Positions 1 to 13,000 of a DNA stretch of 64,000 nt are shown piece by piece. Source of the DNA: Microbacterium sp. BK668 (GTDB lineage Bacteria; Actinomycetota; Actinomycetes; Actinomycetales; Microbacteriaceae). Position 1 is the stretch's first letter. Every line of letters starts with the position of its first letter. Where the stretch lies: positions 2,356,001 to 2,420,000 of the forward strand of contig NZ_SNWG01000001.1 in NCBI RefSeq assembly GCF_004362195.1. The letters run 5' to 3'. The notes below the pieces were generated by a model. It did no database searches and was not told the DNA's origin. It worked only from the letters and a program-made list of their open reading frames with translations. A program made the position numbers and the translations under genes.

Positions 1-588
1 GAGATCGTGCCCGTCACGATCCCGCAGCGCAAGGGCGACCCCGTCGTCCTGACGAAGGATGAGGGCATCCGTCCCGACACGACCGTCGAGACCCTCGCCG
101 GTCTTCGGCCGGCCTTCGCGGAGGGCGGCTCGATCACTGCCGGCAATTCGTCGCAGATCTCCGACGGCGCATCCGCCGTCGTCCTCACGACGCGTTCGCA
201 CGCCGACGAGCACGGCTGGCCCGTGCTCGCCGTCGTCGGAGCTGCCGGTCAGGTGGCCGGCCCCGACAACTCGCTGCACGCGCAGCCCGCGCGCGCGATC
301 GAGAAGGCCCTCGAGAAGCAGGGCATCCGGACCGCCGACCTCGATATCGTCGAGATCAACGAGGCGTTCGGCGCGGTCGTCGCGCGGTCGCAGGCCGAGC
401 TCGGACTCTCCGACGACGTCGTCAACATCCACGGCGGCGGCATCGCGATCGGCCACCCGATCGGCGCGTCGGGAAACCGGCTCGTGGTCCACGCGGTCCA
501 CGAACTCGTGCGACGCGGCACGGGGACGGCGGCGGTCGCGCTGTGCGGCGGCGGAGGCCAGGGCGACGCGCTCATCCTCACCCGCTGA
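1..588 (+). CDS. Thiolase (acetyl-CoA C-acetyltransferase), C-terminal part
   Basis: The reading frame is open from the first base, so the gene begins before the window and only the C-terminal ~195 residues are visible. Thiolases condense or cleave acyl-CoAs in fatty acid and ketone metabolism. The visible part has the family C-terminal signatures: EINEAF, then GGGIAIGHPIGASG with the catalytic His, and CGGGGQGD with the second catalytic Cys. The N-terminal nucleophile Cys lies outside the window, so the substrate class cannot be judged. The last codons run directly into the short gap before the acetyltransferase gene. Confidence 0.9.
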   Translation, partial: EIVPVTIPQRKGDPVVLTKDEGIRPDTTVETLAGLRPAFAEGGSITAGNSSQISDGASAVVLTTRSHADEHGWPVLAVVGAAGQVAGPDNSLHAQPARAIEKALEKQGIRTADLDIVEINEAFGAVVARSQAELGLSDDVVNIHGGGIAIGHPIGASGNRLVVHAVHELVRRGTGTAAVALCGGGGQGDALILTR

Positions 589-607
589 GGATCGAGGAGG
601 GGCGCGG

Positions 608-613
608 TAGCGT
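608..613 (+). promoter_or_regulatory. TAGCGT -10-like box, leaderless type
   Basis: TAGCGT sits exactly 7 bases before the GTG of the acetyltransferase gene, a spacing that would put the transcript start on the start codon. No convincing -35 is visible. A GAGGAGG stretch near 594-600 is about 20 bases from the start, too far for a normal ribosome binding site. Confidence 0.45.
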
Positions 614-620
614 CGAGCGC

Positions 621-1067
621 GTGACGACGATCGCGCCCCTCACCTCCACCGACCACGCCGAGTGGCTCGGGCTCTGGCACGGCTACCTGGCGTTCTACGA
701 GGCATCCATCGCCGACGAGGTCACCGAGTCGACGTTCGCGCGCCTCGTGGCCGGCGACGAGCTTCACGGGGCGATCGCGAGGGATGCCGCCGGCCGAGCC
801 GTCGGGCTCGTGCACTGGCTCGCGCACCCCGCGACGTGGACGACCACGACGTACACCTACCTCGAGGATCTCTTCGTGGACCCGGCCACGCGCGGCGGAG
901 GAGTCGGCCGCGCGCTCATCGAGCACGTGCGCACATGGGCCGAGTCGAGGGGGAGCCACAAGGTGTACTGGCTCACGCACGAGGCGAACACGACGGCCCG
1001 CGCGCTCTACGACCGGGTGGCGACGGGCACGGGCTTCGTGCACTACGAGATCACGCTCGGGCGGTGA
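621..1067 (+). CDS. GNAT family N-acetyltransferase
   Basis: A 148-residue single-domain Gcn5-related acetyltransferase. The acetyl-CoA pyrophosphate loop is visible as RGGGVGRALIEH, preceded by the beta4 strand YLEDLFVDP and followed by the YWLTHEANTTARALYDR segment that closes the cofactor site. The substrate (amino acid, small amine or protein N-terminus) cannot be told from sequence. The GTG start was chosen because it matches the fold's first strand (TTIAPLTSTDH) and is placed 7 bases after a TAGCGT box; an upstream in-frame ATG at 543 would overlap the thiolase gene. Confidence 0.85.
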   Translation: MTTIAPLTSTDHAEWLGLWHGYLAFYEASIADEVTESTFARLVAGDELHGAIARDAAGRAVGLVHWLAHPATWTTTTYTYLEDLFVDPATRGGGVGRALIEHVRTWAESRGSHKVYWLTHEANTTARALYDRVATGTGFVHYEITLGR

Positions 1068-1080
1068 ACCGCCGGAGTCG

Positions 1081-1359
1081 CTACGCGATGTGCGAATCCC
1101 GCAGCTTGCGACGGGTGCGGCGCTCGGCGAGCTGCGCCTGCTTGCCGGCGACGGGCGAGTCGGCATCGATTCCGCGGCCGGTCTCCGCGCGCCGCACGTC
1201 GACGATCGCGCCGATCGCGAGAGCGAGGGAGATCGCCCACGAGGCCCAGCCGAGTGCGACCCGCCACGTGAAGGGCGCGTCGTTGCGAAGGGCGCGCAAC
1301 AGCGTCATTCCACCGGCGATCGCGGTGAGGATGCCCGTGCCGAACAGGTACTTGCGCAT
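1081..1359 (-). CDS. Small membrane protein, two transmembrane segments
   Basis: A 92-residue protein starting MRKYLFGTGI. Two hydrophobic segments (about residues 5-21 and 34-53) are joined by a short charged loop, and the C-terminal third is basic and rich in Arg/Lys with the pattern AERRTRRKLRDS. It is convergent with the acetyltransferase gene. An in-frame GTG three codons upstream (1368) is an alternative start. I do not recognise the family; codon use is normal for the genome. Confidence 0.65.
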   Translation of the reverse strand: MRKYLFGTGILTAIAGGMTLLRALRNDAPFTWRVALGWASWAISLALAIGAIVDVRRAETGRGIDADSPVAGKQAQLAERRTRRKLRDSHIA

Positions 1360-1524
1360 GGCGACCACGCTAGCGGGCCGGGGTCGTCTCTCGCACGGGC
1401 CGGACGCGGACCTTCCCCCGGCCGAGGAGGTGCCCTAGCATACGCGGGCGCCGGGCGACACGCCCCCCGAGCCGGAGCGAGCCCGCTGTTAGCCTGGCGT
1501 CACCCATACGAAACCGGAGCGAAT

Positions 1525-2955
1525 GTGTCACTGGCTGATCTCGTCGTCGTCGCGAACCGACTGCCCGTAGACCGCGTTCCCGACGCCGACAACGGCGACG
1601 AGGAGTGGCGCAGGTCTCCGGGCGGCCTCGTCACGGCGCTCGAACCCGTCATGCGGCGCGCGGACGGCGCGTGGGTCGGGTGGCCGGGCAAGCCCGGCAT
1701 CGAGGTGGAGCCGTTCGAGTTCGAGGGCACGCACCTGGTGCCGGTGGCGCTCAGCGCCGAGGATGTCGAGGACTACTACGAGGGCTTCTCGAACGACACG
1801 ATCTGGCCGCTCTATCACGACGTCATCGCGGCGCCCCGTTATCGGCGGGTGTGGTGGGACGCGTACGTCCGCGTCAACCGGCGATTCGCGGAGTCGGCTG
1901 CCTCCGTCGCGGCGGAAGGAGCGACCGTATGGGTGCAGGACTACCAGCTGCAGCTCGTGCCGCAGCTGCTGCGCGAGGCGCGGCCCGACCTCACCATCGG
2001 CTACTTCCATCACATCCCGTTCCCCGCATACGGCCTGTACTCGCAGCTGCCGTGGCGCAGGCAGGTGCTGGAGGGGCTCCTCGGCGCGGACGTGATCGGA
2101 TTCCAGCGGGTGACGGATGCCTCGAACTTCGCCCGTGCCGTCCGCCGGCAGCTCCGGTACGAGACGCGGGCCTCCGGCATCCGCGTCCCGCAGCCCGACG
2201 GCACGACGCGCCTCGCGCTGGCGAAGGCCTTCCCGATCTCGATCGACGCGTCGTCGTACGCGGAACTGGCCGCGCGGCCCGACATCCAGGCCCGTGCGGC
2301 CGAGATCCGCGAGGGCCTCGGCAACCCGAAGACGGTTTTCCTGGGCGTCGACCGCCTGGACTACACCAAAGGCATCCGTCATCGCCTGAAGGCCTTCGGT
2401 GAGCTCCTGGAAGACGGCCGGCTCTCGGTCGAGGATGCGACCCTCGTGCAGGTCGCGAGCCCCAGCAGGGAGCGCGTCGAGGCCTACATCCAGCTGCGCG
2501 ACGAGATCGAGCTCACCGTCGGGCGCATCAACGGCGATCACGACACAGTGGGCCACACCGCCATCCGGTATCTCCACCAGGCGTATCCCCGCGAGGAGAT
2601 GGTCGCCCTCTTCCTGGCAGCCGACATCATGCTGGTCACGGCGCTCCGCGACGGGATGAACCTCGTCGCCAAGGAGTACGTCGCGAGTCGCACAGACAAC
2701 CGCGGGGTGCTCATCCTCAGCGAGTTCGCGGGCGCGGCGGACGAGCTGGGAAGCGCCATCCGCATCAACCCGCACGACATCGGTGGTCTCAAGGACGCCA
2801 TGATGCGCGCCGTCGAGATGCCCACCGCCGAGCAGGGCCGCCGGATGCGGGCCCTGCGTCGCAAGGTCACGGAGAACGACATCGCGGCGTGGTCGCGGTC
2901 GTTCCTCAGCGCCCTCGACGATGTGCGTCGTGCGAAGGAGGGTGCCGGAGTATGA
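1525..2955 (+). CDS. otsA: Alpha,alpha-trehalose-phosphate synthase (UDP-forming)
   Basis: Glycosyltransferase family 20 enzyme making trehalose 6-phosphate from UDP-glucose (or ADP/GDP-glucose) and glucose 6-phosphate in the cytoplasm. All landmarks are present: SPGGLVTAL near residue 31, DYQLQLVP, HHIPFPAYG, the nucleotide-sugar pocket LGVDRLDYTKGI, ALRDGMNLVAKEYVA and LSEFAGAADEL. Its 476 residues match the usual OtsA length. I chose the GTG at 1525, which gives the standard N-terminus SLADLVVVANRLP; a TAGCCT box at 1490-1495 is a plausible -10. The stop overlaps the otsB start (ATGA), so the two are translationally coupled. Confidence 0.95.
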   Translation: MSLADLVVVANRLPVDRVPDADNGDEEWRRSPGGLVTALEPVMRRADGAWVGWPGKPGIEVEPFEFEGTHLVPVALSAEDVEDYYEGFSNDTIWPLYHDVIAAPRYRRVWWDAYVRVNRRFAESAASVAAEGATVWVQDYQLQLVPQLLREARPDLTIGYFHHIPFPAYGLYSQLPWRRQVLEGLLGADVIGFQRVTDASNFARAVRRQLRYETRASGIRVPQPDGTTRLALAKAFPISIDASSYAELAARPDIQARAAEIREGLGNPKTVFLGVDRLDYTKGIRHRLKAFGELLEDGRLSVEDATLVQVASPSRERVEAYIQLRDEIELTVGRINGDHDTVGHTAIRYLHQAYPREEMVALFLAADIMLVTALRDGMNLVAKEYVASRTDNRGVLILSEFAGAADELGSAIRINPHDIGGLKDAMMRAVEMPTAEQGRRMRALRRKVTENDIAAWSRSFLSALDDVRRAKEGAGV

Positions 2956-3737
2956 CGGGCAGCGGCGCCGATGCGGCCCTCGACGAGCTCGCGGCCACTC
3001 CTCGCCTCCTCGCCGCGCTCGACTTCGACGGCACGCTCTCTCCGCTCGAGAACGAGCCGATGGACGCGCGGATGCTCCCCGCGGCGAGGGATGCCGTGGA
3101 GGCGCTCGTCGCCCTTCCCGACACGTTCGTGGCGCTCGTGTCCGGCCGGAGTCTCACGGACCTCCGGGTCATCGCCGAGCACGACGATGACTCCGGCATC
3201 CGGCTCGCCGGCTCGCACGGCGCGGAGTTCTGGATCCCCGGCGAAGGACGGGTCGAACCCGCCGACGACGCCGCCGACGTCGAGCTGCGCGACCGCCTGC
3301 GTGCGGATGCGGAACGCGTCACGAGCGATCTCGACGGCGTGTGGATCGAGCCGAAGACCTTCGGCTTCGGCGTGCACACCCGCCGGGCCGACCCCGCGGC
3401 GGCTCACACCGCCAACCGCCGCGTCGACCGGATCGTCGCTGCGGAGGCGCCGCACTGGCGTCGCCGCACGGGGCACAACATCGTCGAGTTCTCGTTCCGG
3501 CACGAGGGCAAGGACTCCGCCGTGGCGGCGCTGCGCGAGCGCACGCGAGCCACGGCGGTGCTGTTCGCCGGCGACGACGTGACCGACGAGGACGCGCTTC
3601 GCAGCCTCGCCGCGGGCGACGTGGGCGTGCACGTCGGGACGGGACCCACCGCAGCGCGGGTCCTGGTCGCCGACATCCCCGCGATGGCCGAGTTCCTCGC
3701 GGATCTCGCGCGACGGCGGGCGGCCCTGCGCGCGTAG
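2952..3737 (+). CDS. otsB: Trehalose-6-phosphate phosphatase
   Basis: HAD-superfamily phosphatase that removes phosphate from trehalose 6-phosphate, the step after OtsA. The motif I aspartates are in LDFDGTLSP (Asp24 and Asp26 of 261 residues), followed by VSGR (motif II), the GSHGAE substrate loop, GKDSAVAAL with the motif III Lys, and [12 protein letters not shown] (motif IV). The ATG overlaps the otsA stop by four bases. Trehalose is a stress protectant and, in some actinobacteria, an envelope glycolipid precursor; nothing here distinguishes those uses. Confidence 0.95.
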   Translation: MTGSGADAALDELAATPRLLAALDFDGTLSPLENEPMDARMLPAARDAVEALVALPDTFVALVSGRSLTDLRVIAEHDDDSGIRLAGSHGAEFWIPGEGRVEPADDAADVELRDRLRADAERVTSDLDGVWIEPKTFGFGVHTRRADPAAAHTANRRVDRIVAAEAPHWRRRTGHNIVEFSFRHEGKDSAVAALRERTRATAVLFAGDDVTDEDALRSLAAGDVGVHVGTGPTAARVLVADIPAMAEFLADLARRRAALRA

Positions 3738-3770
3738 GCTCCCGCGCGTCGGGGGTTCCCAGCGCGGGAA

Positions 3771-3776
3771 TAGACT
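3771..3776 (+). promoter_or_regulatory. TAGACT -10-like box of ilvD, leaderless type
   Basis: TAGACT lies 7 bases before the ilvD ATG, with no room for a Shine-Dalgarno sequence (intervening bases TCACACC). This predicts a leaderless ilvD mRNA. No good -35 is seen 17-18 bases upstream. Confidence 0.5.
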
Positions 3777-3783
3777 TCACACC

Positions 3784-5502
3784 ATGCCCCAGCCGCCTGC
3801 AGAGCACGAGAACGCGATCGACATCAAACCCCGCAGCCGCGTCGTCACCGACGGCATCGAGGCCACGACGTCGCGCGGCATGCTTCGCGCCGTCGGCATG
3901 GGGGACGCGGACTGGGACAAGCCCCAGATCGGCATCGCGTCGAGCTGGAACGAGATCACGCCCTGCAATCTGAGTCTCGACCGCCTCGCGCAGGGCGCGA
4001 AGGAAGGCGTCCACGCCGGTGGCGGCTACCCTCTGCAGTTCGGAACGATCTCGGTGTCGGACGGCATCTCGATGGGCCACGAGGGCATGCACTTCTCGCT
4101 GGTCTCGCGAGAGGTCATCGCCGACTCGGTGGAGACGGTCATGATGGCCGAGCGGCTCGACGGCTCCGTGCTCCTCGCCGGCTGCGACAAGTCGATCCCC
4201 GGCATGCTCATGGCGTCGGCCCGCCTCGACCTGTCGAGCGTCTTCCTCTACGCCGGCTCGATCGCGCCCGGCTGGGTGAAGCTCAGCGACGGAACCGAGA
4301 AGGACGTCACGATCATCGACTCGTTCGAGGCCGTGGGCGCGTGCCTCGCCGGGAAGATGAGCGAGGCCGACCTCAAGCGCATCGAGTGCGCCATCGCGCC
4401 CGGCGAGGGCGCGTGCGGCGGCATGTACACGGCGAACACGATGGCGTCGGTCGCGGAGGCGCTCGGCCTCTCGCTGCCGGGATCGGCCGCCCCGCCCTCG
4501 GCGGATCGGCGCCGCGACTACTTCGCCCACCGCTCCGGCGAGGCCGTCGTGAATCTGCTGAGGCAGGGCATCACGACGCGGGACATCCTCACCAAGGAGG
4601 CGTTCGAGAACGCGATCGCCCTCGCGATGGCGCTCGGCGGCTCGACCAACGTCGTGCTGCATCTCCTCGCGATCGCGCGGGAGGCCGACGTCGAGCTGTC
4701 GCTCCACGACTTCAACCGCATCGGCGACAAGGTGCCGCACGTCGCGGACATGAAGCCCTTCGGCCGGTACGTCATGAACGACGTCGACCGCCACGGCGGA
4801 ATCCCCGTCATCCTCAAGGCGATGCTCGACGAGGGGCTCATCCACGGCGACGCCCTCACCGTCACGGGCAGGACGATGGCCGAGAACCTCCGCGCGCTCG
4901 ACCCCGACCCGGTGGACGGCACGGTCATCCACCGCTTCGACGAGCCGATCCACGAGAAGGGCGGGATCACGATCCTCCACGGCACGATCGCCCCCGAGGG
5001 CGCTGTCGTGAAGTCCGCCGGCTTCGACGGCGACGTGTTCGAGGGCCCCGCCCGGGTCTTCGAGCGCGAGCGCGCCGCGATGGATGCGCTCGAGGCCGGG
5101 CGGATCGCCGCGGGCGACGTCGTCGTCATCCGATACGAGGGTCCGAAGGGCGGCCCCGGGATGCGGGAGATGCTCGCGATCACGGCCGCCATCAAGGGCG
5201 CAGGCCTCGGAAAAGATGTACTACTCTTGACGGACGGACGATTCTCAGGCGGCACAACCGGCCTGTGCATCGGCCACATAGCACCCGAAGCGGTGGACGC
5301 CGGTCCCATCGCCTTCGTGCGCGATGGTGATCTGATACGGGTCGATATCGCGGCTCGCACTCTCGACCTACTCGTCGACGAGGCAGAGCTGAGCTCCCGC
5401 CGCCAGGGCTGGGAGCCCCTCCCTCCGCGCTATACCCGTGGCGTCCTTGCCAAGTACTCCCGTCTGGTGCGCTCCGCCTCCGAGGGCGCGACCACGGGAT
5501 AG
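3784..5502 (+). CDS. ilvD: Dihydroxy-acid dehydratase
   Basis: Iron-sulfur enzyme that dehydrates 2,3-dihydroxy acids in valine and isoleucine synthesis. The 572-residue length is normal. Candidate cluster-ligand cysteines are Cys61 (TPCNLSLDR), Cys134 (GCDKSIPGM) and Cys211 ([12 protein letters not shown]). The conserved C-terminal [12 protein letters not shown] and GHIAPEA segments are intact. From base 5200 onward third-position composition changes abruptly: about half of the next 20 codons end in A or T and rare codons such as ATA and CTA appear, although the protein stays conserved. It lies upstream of ilvB-ilvN-ilvC in the same direction. Confidence 0.96.
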   Translation: MPQPPAEHENAIDIKPRSRVVTDGIEATTSRGMLRAVGMGDADWDKPQIGIASSWNEITPCNLSLDRLAQGAKEGVHAGGGYPLQFGTISVSDGISMGHEGMHFSLVSREVIADSVETVMMAERLDGSVLLAGCDKSIPGMLMASARLDLSSVFLYAGSIAPGWVKLSDGTEKDVTIIDSFEAVGACLAGKMSEADLKRIECAIAPGEGACGGMYTANTMASVAEALGLSLPGSAAPPSADRRRDYFAHRSGEAVVNLLRQGITTRDILTKEAFENAIALAMALGGSTNVVLHLLAIAREADVELSLHDFNRIGDKVPHVADMKPFGRYVMNDVDRHGGIPVILKAMLDEGLIHGDALTVTGRTMAENLRALDPDPVDGTVIHRFDEPIHEKGGITILHGTIAPEGAVVKSAGFDGDVFEGPARVFERERAAMDALEAGRIAAGDVVVIRYEGPKGGPGMREMLAITAAIKGAGLGKDVLLLTDGRFSGGTTGLCIGHIAPEAVDAGPIAFVRDGDLIRVDIAARTLDLLVDEAELSSRRQGWEPLPPRYTRGVLAKYSRLVRSASEGATTG

Positions 5503-9012
<3,510 letters not shown>

Positions 9013-9052
9013 CCTCGCCCCAGACCAGCCGGGCACATCCGCACGGCTTCTT

Positions 9053-9091
9053 CCGGCCGTCGTCCTCCCCATCCGGGGGGACGGCGGCCGG
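9053..9091 (+). terminator. GC-rich hairpin after ilvC
   Basis: CCGGCCGTCGTCC...GGGGGGACGGCGGCCGG can fold into a long, slightly imperfect stem with a loop around ATCC. It lacks a strong T tract, as is usual in this GC range. It sits 40 bases after the ilvC stop. Confidence 0.55.
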
Positions 9092-9178
9092 TCCCTCTCG
9101 TCGCGCACCTTGCCGGTCGCCCCTATGCTCGCGAAGGGGGATCGCTCCGATCCGGGGGAAACGGGCAAAGGAGCACTC

Positions 9179-10021
9179 ATGAACGTCGAGCCGTGGACCA
9201 CGATCGGGCAGGGCGACAGCGGGCCGGTCGTCGCCGGCATCCAGTACCTTCTGCGGGCACGCGGCTTCGGCGTCGATCCCGACGGGATCTTCGGACCGCA
9301 GACGCGGGCGCGCGTGGTCGACCTGCAGACCACCGACGGGCTTCCCACGGACGGGATCGTCGGGCCGGTCACATGGCCGAAGCTCGTCATGCAGACAGGT
9401 TCCGGGGCAACGGGCGACGCCGTGCGCGCCGTTCAGCAGTTCCGGCTGCTGCGATCGCCGGGCGACACGGCCCTCACCGTGGACGGAGAGTACGGCCCGC
9501 GCACCGAGGAGCACGTGGAGTTCTTCCAGGAGTCGTGGGGACTCACGCTGGACGGCATCGCGGGGCGCGAGACGTGGTCGTTCCTGAGCACGGCGTCACC
9601 CGGTCCCCGCCCCTGGCCGCTGGTCAAGGAGGGATTCTCGCAGGCGACCAACTGGCGCGTCCTCGCCGCGCAGCACCTTCTTCGTGCGCACGGGGCCTCG
9701 ATCGTCCCCGACGGCGTCTTCGGACCCGCCAGCGGCGCCGCGGTCTCGGCCTATCAGCAGACGCTGCGCGCGTCGGACATCTCGACGACGCTGGGCCAGC
9801 TCGACTGGCCGGCGATCGTCGTCGAGGTCCGCCAAGGCGACGAGGGCGAGGCGGTCAAGGCGCTGCAGACACTGCTCCCCGGCGAGCTGGCGGTCGACGG
9901 CGGCTTCGGTTCGATGACGGATGCCGCCGTCAGGGAGTATCAGACGATGTTCGCGCCCCCCGCGGACGGCATCGTCGGACCGGTCACGTGGCAGTCCCTG
10001 ACGCTGCGCATCTTCGACTGA
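9179..10021 (+). CDS. Protein of four peptidoglycan-binding (PG_binding_1-like) repeats
   Basis: A 280-residue protein consisting almost only of four tandem modules. Each begins with a turn such as GDSGPVVAGIQYLL, passes through a VDGxFGP element (PDGIFGPQTR, VDGEYGPRTE, PDGVFGPASG, VDGGFGSMTD) and ends with DGIVGPVTW or an equivalent. These are peptidoglycan-binding type 1 units. There is no signal peptide, transmembrane segment, lipobox or catalytic domain, so how it would reach the wall is unclear. Repeats 1 and 4 share an almost identical terminal DGIVGPVTW. AAAGGAG precedes the ATG. It is convergent with the large regulator gene, six bases apart. Confidence 0.8.
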   Translation: MNVEPWTTIGQGDSGPVVAGIQYLLRARGFGVDPDGIFGPQTRARVVDLQTTDGLPTDGIVGPVTWPKLVMQTGSGATGDAVRAVQQFRLLRSPGDTALTVDGEYGPRTEEHVEFFQESWGLTLDGIAGRETWSFLSTASPGPRPWPLVKEGFSQATNWRVLAAQHLLRAHGASIVPDGVFGPASGAAVSAYQQTLRASDISTTLGQLDWPAIVVEVRQGDEGEAVKALQTLLPGELAVDGGFGSMTDAAVREYQTMFAPPADGIVGPVTWQSLTLRIFD

Positions 10022-10027
10022 CGGCCC

Positions 10028-13000
10028 TCACCCGTCCTCTCCTGAACACGTCGGCGTCTGCTCCGCGTCGCCGAAGTACGTGCGCCACTCCGTCGGTGTG
10101 AAGTCGCGGCCCACCATGCGGCAGGCGGCATCCACCATCCGATCGGGATCGAGATCCCACAGGAGCACGCCGTCGGCGAGGTCGGTCACCATCCGGGTCC
10201 CGCTCGGACTCAGGTACGCGCCCGGACCCACGATGACGCCCGAGGCCGGGAGGGCGGCGAAGCCCCGGTCCGGCTGCACGGTGGTGGTGCCGCCGAGACT
10301 GCGCAAAGTCTCGGCGTCGTACAGGGCCACCCCGCCGCTGCCGGTCAGCAGCAGCGTCCTGCCGTCGTCGCTCAACTCGAACTCCGCGCCCGCGGCGATC
10401 GGCTTGGGGGCGGTCAGGATCGGCTGGAGGAGGGGCGAGCTCAGACGCAGCCCGTTGGCGCTCGCGCTGACGATCCGCCCGTCGTTCAGGGGGATGGATG
10501 CGGTGTCCCCTTCGAGCCCGCGGGCGATCTCCTCACCCGTGCGGAGGTCGTAGACGCCGGTGTAGGACTGCGCTTCGTGACGGTCCCGCCACGTGACGAC
10601 GGCTCGTTCCTGCCCGGGGATCTCATTGACGGAGAGGAGGTTGAAAGAGTCCGTCAGATCCTTCTCGGCGAAATCGAGTGCGGAGCCCGCGGCCTGCCCC
10701 GTCGCCGGGTCGAAGGCCGCGATCCAGTCGTTGTAGAGGACGAAGGAGAGCGGACCGGGGCCTCCAGGCACCGGATAAGTGAGGTCGACCGCGGTGATGG
10801 TCTCTCCCTCGATGGCCCAACTGCGGGAGCCGGGCACGTCCGACAGCGGCGGCGTGACGTATCGTTCGCCCCAGCGCGCCACGACGCCTCGACCCACGGC
10901 ATCGATGTGATGCGCGCTCGGTCCGATGCTCCGATCGGCCTCGAGATCCCACACCGTCTCGTCGAGGACGCTCGGGTCGTACGAGGCGCTCGGGAGGCGG
11001 GTCACGATCGCCCCTTCGTCGATGAATCCGTCGACCGCCACCCGGCCGTCGGCGACCCGGGTGGTCAACGGGCCGGTGCCGTCGAGAGGGAAACGCTGCG
11101 CGAAGGATCCCGGCCGGTCGCTGACCACGACGAGTGCTCCGTCGGCTGACACCTCCGCCCGACGCAGAGCGGACGCGTGCGACTCGAAGCGCCTCCCGGT
11201 CGGCATCCCGTCCTCGAGGCGGCCTTCCCACGAGACCGTCCCGAGGCAGATGAACGACTGCTCGCCGGGGACCGGCACGATCGACTCGCACCGGTCCACG
11301 TCTTCGCGGACCCAGAGAGCCGAGCCATCGGCCGGGTCGATGCGGCCGATGCCGTCCCGACCGGAGCCGAGGAGCATCCCCTCCTCGTCGACCGCCAGGC
11401 TCCACTGCATGACCTGCTCCGGTCGGTCCCATGACCGCACGAGGTTGCGCGCGGCGGCGTCATAGATGTCGACGCCCCGCTGTCGGGCAACGGCGATCGC
11501 GCCGTCGGGCAGAGTCGCGACGCCACCCAGGTGCTCGTCTCCGGGCGGTCCCTCATTCGACACGGCCGACGCGGAGGTCGGCGTCCCGCTTTCCAGGTCC
11601 ACCCAGATCGGATGCCTCGACCGCGCGTTGCCGACCGCAGCCCACGAGCCGTCGGCATTGAAGGCGGCATCGGAGTCGGCCAGCCAGCGGGTCTCCTGCG
11701 TGGGTCCGACCGGCAGCCCGGAGGCGAGATCGAGGAGCGTCACCGAGGTCGTGCAGCAGTCGCCCTCACGGCGGGCGATCCACGCCGGGGTGAGGACGAT
11801 CGCGGTGCGAGCCGATGGGTCGATGTGCACGGCGCCCGAGCGGGATGTCGGGTTGCTCGGCAGTTCCGCGGAAAGCGTCCGCACCCGCTCGCCCGTCCGG
11901 CCATTCCACACCTCCGCGCGGGCTCGGCCGTCGCTCGGGTCGTCGGTGACGGCCAGGATCTCGTCGGTGCCGGGGATGACGGCGGCGGAGAGCCGGACGC
12001 CCGCGCCGAACGAGATCTTCGCCGTCGGGCTGTCGGGCGCCGAGAGGACCGTGAAGAGGGCGGCCCGGCCGCGCGGGTCGTCCGGGAAGCGCTCGTGGAG
12101 CTCCGCCGCGATCAGCGCGGCGAGATCGCGATCGGAGGAGACGAGCGCAGCGGCACTGGCTGCCAGGGCCTCGATGCGGGCGTCGTCCTCGGCCCTCCGC
12201 GCGTCGTCGCCCCGCACGACGGCGATCGCGCCCGACACGAGGGCGACGCACAGGAGGCCGGCCGCCCCGCCGAGCGCCCACCGCAGGCGGCGGTTCTGCC
12301 GGCGATCGCCCTCGGCCCGTCGTTCGAGCTCCTGACGCTCGCGGTCGGCGAGCGCGACGGAATCGTCGAGGTATGCGCGCTCCACCCCCGTGAGGTCGGG
12401 AGCCGCGCGCTCCCGCCAGTCGAGGGTCGCCTGCAGGCGGGCGCCGTGCAGCAGCTCGTCGGCCGGCCTTCCCGCCGCGTCCCACGCGAGGGCGTCGGCC
12501 TCGACGCGACGGAGGAGCCGCATGCCTTCGGCGTCGTCGTCGAGCCACCGGTCCAGGCGCGGCCAGGCGGAGGCGACCGCCTCGTGCGCGATCACGATGC
12601 TGTCGCCGTCGATCATGAGCAGTCGCGCGGCGACCAGGTCCTCGACGACGCGCCTGCGCGCGGCATCCTCCAACAGCGACCGCGTCGGCACGCGGCGCCT
12701 GCCGGTCACACCGTCCGGGCCGCGATCGACGAGTCGGAGAAGCACCGCGCGGCACACCGGACGGTCGCCCGCCGGAAGGGACTCGTAGCACTCCTCCGCC
12801 GACTGCGCGATCGACCCCGCGATTCCCCCCGAGTTCTCGTAGCCGTCGACGGTGAGGGTGGACCCGACGCGGCGCGCCCACGTCTCGACCAGCGCGTGCG
12901 AGAGGTGGGGGAGCACGGCGGGCCGGTCCCCGGCATCCCGCATCAGCAGCTCGACCAGTCCGGCTTCAAGGCGCAGCCCCGCCCGCCGCGCCGGCTCCTC

